A program made the position numbers and the translations under genes. Below are positions 8,384 to 16,931 of a DNA stretch of 64,000 nt, one piece after another; within the stretch, counting starts at the first letter, position 1; each line of letters starts with the position of its first letter. Under the pieces are notes generated by a model. That model did no database searches. It saw only the letters and a program-made list of their open reading frames with translations, and had not been told where the DNA came from. The stretch covers positions 62,001-126,000 of the forward strand of contig NZ_MSLT01000012.1 in assembly GCF_002149925.1 (NCBI RefSeq), written 5' to 3'. The stretch is from Thioflexithrix psekupsensis. Lineage in GTDB: Bacteria > Pseudomonadota > Gammaproteobacteria > Beggiatoales > Beggiatoaceae.

Positions 8384-10672
8384 CTAAAAATTCTTAAACG
8401 CATTAATTAAACGTGGATGCGTCACCACTTCATAATAAATATTATCTGTGGGTTTAAATACTTCACTATTTTCTCGCCAAATGCACACGCGTGCTTGGCG
8501 GATAATTAATTGATGATAATTATTTTTTCTATCCGTATATCGCCCGACAAAAAACACACTGTGACCAAAATCGTATGGTAATTTTAATTTGGCTTTTTTT
8601 AGCGCAATTTCAGTGGATAATTTGACAAACGCATTATCATCTAATTCAATGCCATTTAAATTATAACGAAACGTCACCATACCTTTTTCGCCTTTAAACT
8701 TATCATCCTCAGCTTGTTGAAACACCATTACTCGCGTCAACACGTTATTTTTACTAGAAAAATAACGGCGCAATTTCCACGAACACGAAGACAAACGATC
8801 CGCATCGCCAATGGCTGTGGAGATCATAATGCGTTGATCTCCATCGTATAAAAAATCAGGGGGCGTGTGGTTGTAACAAATGCCAATGCCCAATTCTAAA
8901 ATCGGCAATTGGTGCTTGACACTAAAACGATTTTGCGCTTCCACCACCGACAACATCGCCCGTCCCAAACCACAAGCCCGCGCCACACTAAGCCAATGTT
9001 GGGGTTGGGATTGCTGCTCAAATACGCTCAAAATCACCGCATCGCCTTCAATAAAGACCTTCTCCGCGCCAAATGTTTCAATATGTTGCCGAATCGGATC
9101 GAAAAAAGTACGGCTAAAATGCGTCGCAGGATTTAGCCCGCGTTTACGTAGTTCTGCTGTAATCGTTGTTGAGCCGCGCACATCCGCTTTTAAAATCACA
9201 TGCCCTCGCGCACTCATGTCGCTTTCTAAACTGGGTTCAGTTTGTTGTTGTTCTAAAAATTCGTAAAGCAAGCGATTGGCACGAGATAATTTAATATCAT
9301 TGTCTTGCGTTAATAAACGCAAACGCGACATTTCTCGATGTATCAAATGACGTTGTTTTAAATCACGGCGATAGTTGGTGAAATGTAGGATAAATTGATA
9401 GGTTAATTCGGGAGATAATTGTTTTTGTTGTCGATTAACTTTTTTCCATGCTTCTTGCAATGCGGTTTTGCTTAATGGTTTATCACTGGCGCGGCGTAAA
9501 GGGCGGGTTTTTTCTGCCAATTGCAATTTATACCATACTTGATCTAAATTCAATTCTCCACACAAAGTTTGATATAACACATAAGGTTTAATTAATTGCG
9601 CATATTGTTCTGATAAGGTAGGTGTTTCATAAGCCGCTAAAATATGGCCAGCAATGCCCGCTTCTTGGATTGCGTGACTGAGAAATTTTAAAGCATTTTG
9701 TTGGTGTTGCAATAGAGATTTTAATTCTTTTCTTTCAGGATTTTCTTCTAATTGTTGTTGTGTGGCTTCGGTATGGAATAACAATTGAATATTATCATTC
9801 ACATCTTTCCATGTGAATTGTAATAAATGTCCTTCCCACATTTCAATAATGTTTTGATTAGCGTAATTATCAGATTTTACAGGGAATTGCTCAAGAATCA
9901 ATTCTAACCACACATCAATACGTTCATTCAAACAGGCATAACTGTAAGGATGATCCATTTCAGAAGATAATAAACAATAATGCTGCACTAACATATCATG
10001 ATCCTGCCAATCTTTATTTTGCAGCACAGGATTAGATAATAGATCAATCGGTAAAGACCATGATTGTCCAAATAAATTTTGTCGTAATATTTTTGCCTCA
10101 CCCATTTCTGCCCAATATAATTGGTTAAATAAATCACTGGTTATTTTTTGTAATAAGCGATTGTAATTATTATTTAACCAAATCGAGCGTTCATAATGTT
10201 GTTGGGCTTGATGCCCGCCAGTTTCATTGTCTAATAAATGATGGCGTAAACTTTGTAATAATTGTTCGGCTCGCGCTTGCACATTTTCTAAAATAAATTT
10301 AATTAAACTTAATTCTAATAAGCGAATGCGCACAATACCTTCTGTTTGGCGTGCTTGATAAATGCTATTGATTAATAAATGACTGCAAGTCTGCCCAAAT
10401 TGTTCTAATTGGTGTTGCACTTCGGTAGAAGGTTGATCGCTAAAGCGGCGTTTATTGGTGCTGCGTTCTTTTAATAAATCATCGATTAAATTTAAGGTGC
10501 GGCGACAGAATTGCGGGTCTAATGTCACATCAATATGCACATTATCAATACCCGTATTAAGCTGTTCTAAATCCAAAGCCATCCATGTTGGTTTTTGCAG
10601 CGCAATAGGGGATAGCTCGGTGTCAGCGGGTGTATCTGTTTTACTAAGATAGCGGAATAGGGGTTTAAACAT
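8384..10672 (-). CDS. Large protein with C-terminal class III nucleotidyl cyclase-like domain
   Basis: This 762-residue protein has a helical, Gln/Leu-rich N-terminal two-thirds with no recognised domain. From about residue 490 there is a class III cyclase-like pattern: VILKADVRGSTT (first metal Asp), then KVFIEGDAVILSVF (second metal Asp), then LGIGICYN and ISTAIGDADRLSS. The Lys four residues before the second Asp, which selects adenine in adenylyl cyclases, is Phe here, and the usual Asn of the VN-AARL motif is absent. The domain may therefore make cGMP, bind nucleotide without cyclising, or be inactive. It is monocistronic. The only candidate cNMP target in the window is the CNBD channel near 17 kb. 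Confidence 0.6.
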   Translation of the reverse strand: MFKPLFRYLSKTDTPADTELSPIALQKPTWMALDLEQLNTGIDNVHIDVTLDPQFCRRTLNLIDDLLKERSTNKRRFSDQPSTEVQHQLEQFGQTCSHLLINSIYQARQTEGIVRIRLLELSLIKFILENVQARAEQLLQSLRHHLLDNETGGHQAQQHYERSIWLNNNYNRLLQKITSDLFNQLYWAEMGEAKILRQNLFGQSWSLPIDLLSNPVLQNKDWQDHDMLVQHYCLLSSEMDHPYSYACLNERIDVWLELILEQFPVKSDNYANQNIIEMWEGHLLQFTWKDVNDNIQLLFHTEATQQQLEENPERKELKSLLQHQQNALKFLSHAIQEAGIAGHILAAYETPTLSEQYAQLIKPYVLYQTLCGELNLDQVWYKLQLAEKTRPLRRASDKPLSKTALQEAWKKVNRQQKQLSPELTYQFILHFTNYRRDLKQRHLIHREMSRLRLLTQDNDIKLSRANRLLYEFLEQQQTEPSLESDMSARGHVILKADVRGSTTITAELRKRGLNPATHFSRTFFDPIRQHIETFGAEKVFIEGDAVILSVFEQQSQPQHWLSVARACGLGRAMLSVVEAQNRFSVKHQLPILELGIGICYNHTPPDFLYDGDQRIMISTAIGDADRLSSCSWKLRRYFSSKNNVLTRVMVFQQAEDDKFKGEKGMVTFRYNLNGIELDDNAFVKLSTEIALKKAKLKLPYDFGHSVFFVGRYTDRKNNYHQLIIRQARVCIWRENSEVFKPTDNIYYEVVTHPRLINAFKNF

Positions 10673-10727
10673 CGCTTGGGCTGCTGTTTTAGGATAAGTG
10701 GTGGGTCTTGTTTACTTTGTTCTGAGC

Positions 10728-10923
10728 TATAGCAAGATGATGTGATTTATAAAACCTTTATTTTGTCAGAATCAGAATTTACAGAATTAAATAATTTTCA
10801 AAATTTATTCTTGCAAGTCATTTATTTTAAACAGATTTTTTATTCTTTAATTCTGAAAATCCTAAAATTCTGTAAATTCTGATTCTGACAGAAAAATTTT
10901 ATGAATGACTTAATTTTGGTATA
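10728..10923. repeat. MITE-like long palindrome, copy 1 (minus orientation)
   Basis: About 196 bp with arms that match each other inverted: GTCAGAATCAGAATTTACAG on the left and CTGTAAATTCTGATTCTGAC on the right. The right end, TTAATTTTGGTATA, equals the IS630 end of this window when reversed, and the left end TATAGCAAGATG is a decayed version of it. TA dinucleotides sit at both borders. No coding capacity. It looks like a non-autonomous element mobilised by an IS630-type transposase. Confidence 0.65.
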
Positions 10924-11176
10924 TTCTAGTGCGCGCCATTGTTTGGGATCAAGAGGCGTTGGCAACGCTCAATAAACCCAATAGTTCACAGGATTAGGTC
11001 AATTTTAACACATCAGGCGCGTAAACAGATATTTTGGTGAGTCCGTAGGGGTACAAGCACAAGGATAAAAACAATGGAGACGCAACCGCTACAAAATTCT
11101 GAATGGTAGCGGCTCGACACCCGTTTCTGTCTCAGTGGAATCGAATGTGGTATTGGTACTAACTTTCAAACAGTCG
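10924..11176. other. Unassigned non-coding stretch
   Basis: About 250 bp between the repeat and the nuclease gene. It has no sustained open frame, and its base composition is richer in GC than the flanks. A hairpin CCGCTACaaaattctgaatgGTAGCGG lies near 11085. I could not match it to a known RNA or IS end. It may be a small RNA or a decayed gene. Confidence 0.3.
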
Positions 11177-11189
11177 GAAGGGTTTTTCT

Positions 11190-12086
11190 TTATCCATTTT
11201 TCAAGCGATTCACCTCACTTTCATTGACACCAAATAATTTGGCGATTTGCTCCACAGAAAAACCTTGTTGAATAGCCAGTTGAAGACGTTCTAATTTCTC
11301 TTGCTCTTTACCTTTCTCAACCCCACGCTGTTCTGCTTCTAATGTGGCTTCTTGTACTGCTTCTTGAACAGCGGTATCAATGACGTTTTTTAAGTCACGA
11401 TAATATTTAAGCGAGTTTTCATAATCTTCAAGTTGTTGCGGATTAAAGCGTGCAATTTCAGCAACCGTAAAGGCTTGTTCAAATATCTCTTCTCTTAGAT
11501 CAGCGGGAATATCATCAAAGTTCTCTAAGTGCTTGATAAAGTACAACCATTTGTCAAAATGCGTTTGTAGTTCCTCAAGCTTTTTCTTAAAGCGGGGCAT
11601 TTCAATGAAAATGAAAGTCAATTTATCGTAAAATATTTCACAAACGTCATTACGCAACTGAATATTTTGCAAATAATGCTCTCCATTTTTATGATCATCA
11701 AACACGAAATCTAATAATGCAATGCAATATACAGGCTGTAATTGGTAATCCCATTCGCCACGTTCGGCCTGTTCTCTAATGGGAAAGGTGGCGTAGAAAA
11801 CGCTACGATCTTTGAAAAAGTTCTGTTTGGCTTTTTGCAACTCAACAATGAATTTATGACCGTCTTGGTTTTCACAATACAAATCAAAAATCGCTTTACG
11901 GTCTAATTCACCAGAACCCAATTGCTCACCCTTTTTATAAAACAAATCCTGTATTTGATGTTTCGCGGGTAAAAGCTGATTCAGAAAATCAATTAATAAA
12001 TGTTTATTCGCCTCTTCACCAAATAGTTTCTTAAACCCAAAATCGGTGAATGGATTGATATATTTTGCTTTGCGGTGGTTTTGCAT
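11190..12086 (-). CDS. Rpn/PD-(D/E)XK nuclease family transposase-like protein, copy A
   Basis: A 298-residue member of the PDDEXK nuclease family (Pfam PDDEXK_2; related to recombination-promoting nucleases RpnA-E). It opens NPFTDFGFKKLFGEE, then has the nuclease core with KAIFDLYC and FIVELQKA (the D...E-x-Q/K metal site). A charged, repeat-prone helix (about residues 235-265) precedes a C-terminal HTH-like GFSVEQIAKLFGVNESEV. Such proteins cut DNA and may promote recA-independent exchange. It is nearly identical to the copy starting at 14188. An IS630 lies just upstream of its start codon, so it has probably lost its own promoter. Confidence 0.85.
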   Translation of the reverse strand: MQNHRKAKYINPFTDFGFKKLFGEEANKHLLIDFLNQLLPAKHQIQDLFYKKGEQLGSGELDRKAIFDLYCENQDGHKFIVELQKAKQNFFKDRSVFYATFPIREQAERGEWDYQLQPVYCIALLDFVFDDHKNGEHYLQNIQLRNDVCEIFYDKLTFIFIEMPRFKKKLEELQTHFDKWLYFIKHLENFDDIPADLREEIFEQAFTVAEIARFNPQQLEDYENSLKYYRDLKNVIDTAVQEAVQEATLEAEQRGVEKGKEQEKLERLQLAIQQGFSVEQIAKLFGVNESEVNRLKNG

Positions 12087-12103
12087 TAGCGATGACTCTC
12101 TTA

Positions 12104-13234
12104 TACCAAAATTATGTGAGATATAAAAACAAATTAAGTTTTAATATCTAGCTAGATATTAGGTATAAGATACTGTTTAATTTTATTAAACTTAAACACT
12201 TTACCTGACAAAAAGGTCTCAAACATACTAGTGACTTCTTTAAAGCTTGATAGACGATGAAAATTCTTTCTGACCCAATTCTTACCTTGAAGCCAAATAT
12301 CCTCGACTGGATTTTGCTCTGGGGCATTGGGCGCAAATCTTAATAAACGAACTTTCCATTCTGATTCTGGAAGTCCCCCATTTAATTTCTCTAAATAAGT
12401 TCTTAAACCTTCAGAACGATGATAACTTGCACCATCCCAAATAATCACATGACGGGCTTCTTTATATCTGTAAATGAGCCAGTTAATAAAGTCTATCGTA
12501 TATTTTGTATCAGCTTTCTTTGCCCTATCTAAAATAAATTCTCCCGTATAAATATTCACCGCTCCATACCACGTTTGAGAAGTGCGATAATTACTCATCT
12601 TTATTGACGTTCTTTCTCCTTTTTTCGACCAAACATAACCACAAATATCTCCCCACAACTGATGGCTTTCGTCTTGCATCCAGTACATTACCTCTCCACT
12701 TTCTATCTGTTCACGCTCCTTATCTATTAAATCCTTAATCTCTTTTTTTTTAGCTTCTACTTTTACCTCATCTTTTGCCGAATTCTCTTTGTGTGTCTTC
12801 TTATAACTTAAATTCGCTTCTTCTAATAATTTAGTATAAGAAGTATTTGAAGAATAGAAAACATCATACTCCTCTTTTAAGTATCTCTTTAGTTCCTCTA
12901 TTGTTATTGTCTTCTTTTCTTGTATCCAATTAATCACATCTTCTCGTTCACGCGGCTTTAAATACCCTGGCGAGCCTTTATACGCTAACTTTAATCCTTC
13001 CACCCCTGACGCTAAATAAATGGCTTTCCATTTATCCACAAATTGCACACTGACACAACACGCTAAAGCCGCTTCCGCACGCACAAAACCAAGCAAAGAC
13101 ATTCTTACTGCCATCGCTCGCTTCACTTCTCTCGCTTCACCTGTTGACATTAACTCTTCTAAATCTTCATATCTCTTGTTCATTATTCTCTCCTATTTGA
13201 AAAGTATTATTATACGACTCTGAAAAAATTGGTA
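12104..13234 (-). mobile_element. IS630-family insertion sequence, copy 1 (intact)
   Basis: An 1131-bp element with imperfect terminal inverted repeats (TACCAAAATTATG and, on the other strand, TACCAATTTTTTC), flanked by the TA target duplication at 12102-12103 and 13235-13236. The empty site survives in the tandem nuclease copy B near 14190-14212, which reads through with a single TA, so the insertion is exact. Inside the left end is a perfect palindrome TAATATCTAGCTAGATATTA around the transposase stop, perhaps a transcription stop. Confidence 0.92.
12152..13183 (-). CDS. IS630 transposase, full length
   Basis: A 343-residue DDE transposase. The N-terminal third is an HTH region. The catalytic Asp lies in YWMQDESHQLWGD, the second Asp in VIIWDGASYH, and the Glu in APEQNPVEDIWLQGKN, the order expected for IS630/Tc1-mariner enzymes, which move by cut-and-paste into TA. 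A run of nine A residues on the coding strand encodes a Lys stretch near residue 146. The second copy has ten A residues there and is out of frame, so this is the only apparent active source in the window. Confidence 0.93.
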   Translation of the reverse strand: MNKRYEDLEELMSTGEAREVKRAMAVRMSLLGFVRAEAALACCVSVQFVDKWKAIYLASGVEGLKLAYKGSPGYLKPREREDVINWIQEKKTITIEELKRYLKEEYDVFYSSNTSYTKLLEEANLSYKKTHKENSAKDEVKVEAKKKEIKDLIDKEREQIESGEVMYWMQDESHQLWGDICGYVWSKKGERTSIKMSNYRTSQTWYGAVNIYTGEFILDRAKKADTKYTIDFINWLIYRYKEARHVIIWDGASYHRSEGLRTYLEKLNGGLPESEWKVRLLRFAPNAPEQNPVEDIWLQGKNWVRKNFHRLSSFKEVTSMFETFLSGKVFKFNKIKQYLIPNI

Positions 13235-13267
13235 TATTAATGCCAAGAAATAAAACAGGGTTTTTCT

Positions 13268-14188
13268 TTATCCACTTTTCAAGCGATTCACCTCACTTTC
13301 ATCGACACCAAATAATTTGGCGATTTGCTCCACAGAAAAACCTTGCTGAATAGCTAATTGAAGACGTTTTAGTTTCTCTTGTTCTTCACCTATTTCAATG
13401 CCTTTCTCAACCCCAATTTCAATACCTTTTTCAACCCCACGCTGTTCTGCTTCTAGCGTGGCTTCTTGAACAGCGGTATCAATGACGTTTTTTAAGTCAC
13501 GATAGTATTTAAGCGAGTTTTCATAATCTTCAAGTTGTTGCGGATTAAAGCGTGCGATTTCAGCAACCGTAAAGGCTTGTTCAAATATCTCTTCTCTTAA
13601 ATCAGTGGGAATATCATCAAGGTTTTCTAAGTGCTTGATAAAGTACAACCATTTGTCAAAATGCGTTTGTAGTTCCTCAAGCTTTTTCTTAAAGCGGGGC
13701 ATTTCAATGAAAATGAAAGTCAATTTATCGTAAAATATTTCACAAACGTCATTACGCAACTGAATATTTTGCAAATAATGCTCTCCATTTTTATGATCAT
13801 CAAACACGAAATCTAATAATGCAATGCAATATACAGGCTGTAATTGGTAATCCCATTCGCCACGTTCGGCCTGTTCTCTAATGGGAAAGGTGGCGTAGAA
13901 AACGCTACGATCTTTGAAAAAGTTCTGTTTGGCTTTTTGCAACTCAACAATGAATTTATGACCGTCTTGGCTCTCACAATACAAATCAAAAATCGCTTTA
14001 CGGTCTAATTCACCAGACCCCAATTGCTCACCCTTTTTATAAAACAAATCCTGTATTTGATGTTTCGCGGGTAAAAGCTGATTCAGAAAATCAATTAATA
14101 AATGTTTATTCGCCTCTTCACCAAATAGTTTCTTAAACCCAAAATCGGTGAATGGATTGATATATTTTGCTTTGCGGTGGTTTTGCAT
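13268..14188 (-). CDS. Rpn/PD-(D/E)XK nuclease family transposase-like protein, copy B
   Basis: Start at the ATG at 14188, matching copy A; the open frame extends 17 codons further upstream without need. The 306-residue protein is almost the same as copy A throughout the nuclease core. The main difference is in the charged helix near residues 235-275, where this copy has extra GVEKGIEIG units and lacks one VQEA unit, a sign of repeat expansion. Its upstream sequence is intact. Function as for copy A: metal-dependent DNA cleavage with possible roles in recombination or transposition. Confidence 0.85.
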   Translation of the reverse strand: MQNHRKAKYINPFTDFGFKKLFGEEANKHLLIDFLNQLLPAKHQIQDLFYKKGEQLGSGELDRKAIFDLYCESQDGHKFIVELQKAKQNFFKDRSVFYATFPIREQAERGEWDYQLQPVYCIALLDFVFDDHKNGEHYLQNIQLRNDVCEIFYDKLTFIFIEMPRFKKKLEELQTHFDKWLYFIKHLENLDDIPTDLREEIFEQAFTVAEIARFNPQQLEDYENSLKYYRDLKNVIDTAVQEATLEAEQRGVEKGIEIGVEKGIEIGEEQEKLKRLQLAIQQGFSVEQIAKLFGVDESEVNRLKSG

Positions 14189-14231
14189 TAGCGATGACTC
14201 TCTTATTAATGCCAAGAAATAAAACCAATGA

Positions 14232-14426
14232 TATACCAAAAAGATAGGGTTCGTAGAATCCTTATTTTGTCAGAATCAAAATTTGCAGACACAATAATTT
14301 TCAAAATTTATTCTTACAAGTCGTTTATTTTAAACAGATTTTTTATTCTTTAATTCTGAAAATCCTAAAATTCTGTAAATTCTGATTCTGATAGAAAAAT
14401 TTTATGAATGACTTAATTTTGGTATA
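14232..14426. repeat. MITE-like long palindrome, copy 2 (minus orientation)
   Basis: 195 bp in the same orientation as the copy at 10728. It starts TATACCAAAAAG and ends TTAATTTTGGTATA, so both ends resemble the IS630 terminal repeat and both carry TA. The inner arms GTCAGAATCAAAATTTGCAG and CTGTAAATTCTGATTCTGA pair with a few mismatches. The small gene at 14631 ends inside its right border. Confidence 0.68.
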
Positions 14427-14631
14427 GATCAAAATAAGGAATGGCGTGAAACTCACCTTTAGGATCAGTCCAAACTGAACCGAAAGATGGTAGTTGGGCT
14501 GGGGGTGGATCATTTTTCGGATCGCGCTCACTTCCCTGCCAAATAAACCAAGCCATCGCTATGCTCAAAATCAACACAGCAATCCCTACTACCAAAGCAA
14601 TCCATCTTTTGCGACGTATATTCATTGTCAT
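14413..14631 (-). CDS. Small single-pass membrane protein
   Basis: A 72-residue product with a basic start (NIRRKRWIAL), one membrane helix at residues 11-32 and a polar tail with DPPPAQLP. AAGAG lies about eight bases before the ATG. The stop falls in the border of the repeat, so the 3' end may have been replaced by that insertion. Family unknown. Confidence 0.4.
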   Translation of the reverse strand: MTMNIRRKRWIALVVGIAVLILSIAMAWFIWQGSERDPKNDPPPAQLPSFGSVWTDPKGEFHAIPYFDLYQN

Positions 14632-14635
14632 AAAA

Positions 14636-14890
14636 TTACTCTTGTTCTGCGTGAAAACAAACCAACCAATTCTCTTGCGTCATTGTAAACCATAAGATAA
14701 TCCATAACGCCCGATAAATCCATACACCTCCTAAAGTCTTACTTTCCCCTTTTTTATTTACACAAAACCGAATTTTGGCATAATATTCACGACACCCATT
14801 TGATGCGCGTTGCCTTTTTGGTTGTTTACCCGCGACCAAAATGGAGTAGCCAATCTTGACCGCTGCCATCGGCGTGCGCCTTATAAGCAA
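14636..14890 (-). CDS. Hypothetical small protein
   Basis: An 84-residue open frame ending four bases before the start of the next small gene, which suggests coupling. It contains REYYAKIRFCVNKKGE and a hydrophobic segment WIYRALWIILWF. The likelier start is the internal ATG that gives MAAVKIGYS. An overlapping 61-codon frame (14826-15011) in another phase is an alternative reading, so this may be a decayed gene. No function proposed. Confidence 0.28.
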   Translation of the reverse strand: MLIRRTPMAAVKIGYSILVAGKQPKRQRASNGCREYYAKIRFCVNKKGESKTLGGVWIYRALWIILWFTMTQENWLVCFHAEQE

Positions 14891-15039
14891 ATGCTAATAG
14901 TACAACTGACGCAGGTTTATAGAAAAAATCCATTTGGTTATTACTTGTTTTTAAGGCTTGTCCGTTCGACAATAGACACGCTAACTCTACACTGCCACCG
15001 TAATTCAACAAGAATAACCCAATTAACCTCTGACTTTAG

Positions 15040-15741
<702 letters not shown>

Positions 15742-15774
15742 TTCTTTCTCAATAGAGCCATTCTATTATTTTTT

Positions 15775-15806
15775 CTCGTTCCCGCGCTTTAAGCGTGGGA
15801 ATGCCC
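15775..15806. repeat. REP-like palindrome (CGTTCCC...GGGAATGC)
   Basis: A short hairpin, CCCGCGCTttaAGCGTGGG, embedded in CTCGTTCCC...GAATGCC. It belongs to the same family as the elements at 43926, 44131 and 53064. It sits between adk and pdxH and could act as a transcript-stabilising hairpin. Confidence 0.55.
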
Positions 15807-15829
15807 CGTTATTTAATTTGACTCCAATC

Positions 15830-16483
15830 ATGAGCAATCCACAGCAATTACAAGCCTTACGCCGCGAATATACCCAAGCACGTTTAAATGTCGCAGAAAC
15901 CCATGCCGATCCCTTTAAGCAATTCAGTAAATGGTTTGAAGAAGCCATGAATGCCGATTTACTGGATATTAATGCCATGACATTAGCCACAGCGAGTCGT
16001 GACGGTTATCCGAGTGCGCGAATTGTGTTGTTAAAAGAATTTGATGAAAAAGGCTTTGTTTTTTTCACGAATTATCACAGCCAAAAAGGACACATGTTGG
16101 CCGAAAATCCGCGCGCCAGTTTATTGTTTTATTGGGCGGAATTAGAGCGGCAAGTGCGCATTGAAGGGCGAGTAGAGAAAATTTCGCCAGAAGATTCGGA
16201 TGCTTATTTTCACAGCCGTCCGTTGGGGAGTCAGTTGGGAGCTTGGGCATCGGATCAAAGTCAGGTGATTGATAGTAAAGAAGTCGTAGAGAAAAAATTG
16301 CAAGCTCTCACAGAACACTATCAAGATAAAATCGTTCCCAGACCCGAACATTGGGGCGGATATTGTTTGTCCCCGTCGCGTTTGGAATTTTGGCAAGGGC
16401 GGCCAAATCGTTTACATGATCGGGTGCTGTATACCCGTCAAACCGAAAACGAAGAATGGCAGCGGGTTTTGCTTGCGCCGTGA
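15830..16483 (+). CDS. pdxH: Pyridoxamine 5'-phosphate oxidase
   Basis: Oxidises pyridoxine or pyridoxamine 5'-phosphate to PLP using FMN and oxygen. The ATG at 15830 gives 217 residues, close to E. coli PdxH (218); a TTG four codons earlier is less likely. Visible motifs are [50 protein letters not shown] and the C-terminal [17 protein letters not shown]. No strong ribosome binding site is seen. PLP made here would serve the aminotransferase and decarboxylase at 34.7-37 kb. Confidence 0.95.
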   Translation: MSNPQQLQALRREYTQARLNVAETHADPFKQFSKWFEEAMNADLLDINAMTLATASRDGYPSARIVLLKEFDEKGFVFFTNYHSQKGHMLAENPRASLLFYWAELERQVRIEGRVEKISPEDSDAYFHSRPLGSQLGAWASDQSQVIDSKEVVEKKLQALTEHYQDKIVPRPEHWGGYCLSPSRLEFWQGRPNRLHDRVLYTRQTENEEWQRVLLAP

Positions 16484-16487
16484 GGCA

Positions 16488-16516
16488 TAAAAAATACCGT
16501 TCCCTAAAGGGAACGG
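16488..16516 (-). terminator. Intrinsic terminator for the CBS gene
   Basis: A CCGTTCCC/GGGAACGG stem with a four-base loop; read on the minus strand it is followed by TATTTTTT. It lies between the convergent pdxH and CBS genes. Confidence 0.65.
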
Positions 16517-16532
16517 GACAAGAATGCTGCGT

Positions 16533-16931
16533 TTACCACACTTTTTGCAGTGCTTTTAACACATCATGACGAGTAATCTGACCGATCACTCGGGCATCAT
16601 CCAAAACAGGATAAAAACGATAAGGTTTTTCCAAAAATGCCGCCGCCAACTCCATGATAGTCATGTCAGCATCAACGCTTTGTACTTGGGTTTGCATATA
16701 ATCAGCCACACGTCCCGCCGCTTCTTCGTAATAACCCGCATGAAGAGCCACTTTCATACAATCTTTTTCTGATAAAACGCCAATCAAATTACCATGCTCA
16801 TCCACCACCGCAGCGGCCGACTGATGCGATTCGACCAACTGCTGGATGGCATGTAAAATGTCGGCATCGGGCATCAGTAAAACAGGCGTTGCTGACATGT
16901 GTTCTCTCACTGTAATTTTACGCAAAGACAT
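16533..16931 (-). CDS. CBS-domain protein
   Basis: Two tandem CBS domains in 132 residues: the first around ATPVLLMPDADILHAIQQLV and LIGVLSEKDCM, the second around VQSVDADMTIMELAAAFL and VIGQITRHDVLKAL. CBS pairs bind adenine nucleotides or SAM and regulate partner proteins. The ATG at 16931 is chosen over the one at 16937 because AAGGA lies six bases before it. It has no fused catalytic domain, and its partner is unknown. Another CBS protein lies beside sat at 38.4 kb. Confidence 0.85.
   Translation of the reverse strand: MSLRKITVREHMSATPVLLMPDADILHAIQQLVESHQSAAAVVDEHGNLIGVLSEKDCMKVALHAGYYEEAAGRVADYMQTQVQSVDADMTIMELAAAFLEKPYRFYPVLDDARVIGQITRHDVLKALQKVW

Noticed and set aside
10924-11176. 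6S RNA, RNase P RNA or tmRNA
   Set aside because: I compared its visible motifs with the conserved ends and cores of these RNAs from memory and found no match.
14826-15011. 61-codon open frame on the minus strand
   Set aside because: It overlaps another small frame, has no clear ribosome binding site and no recognisable sequence; kept only as an alternative in the entry for 14636-14890.
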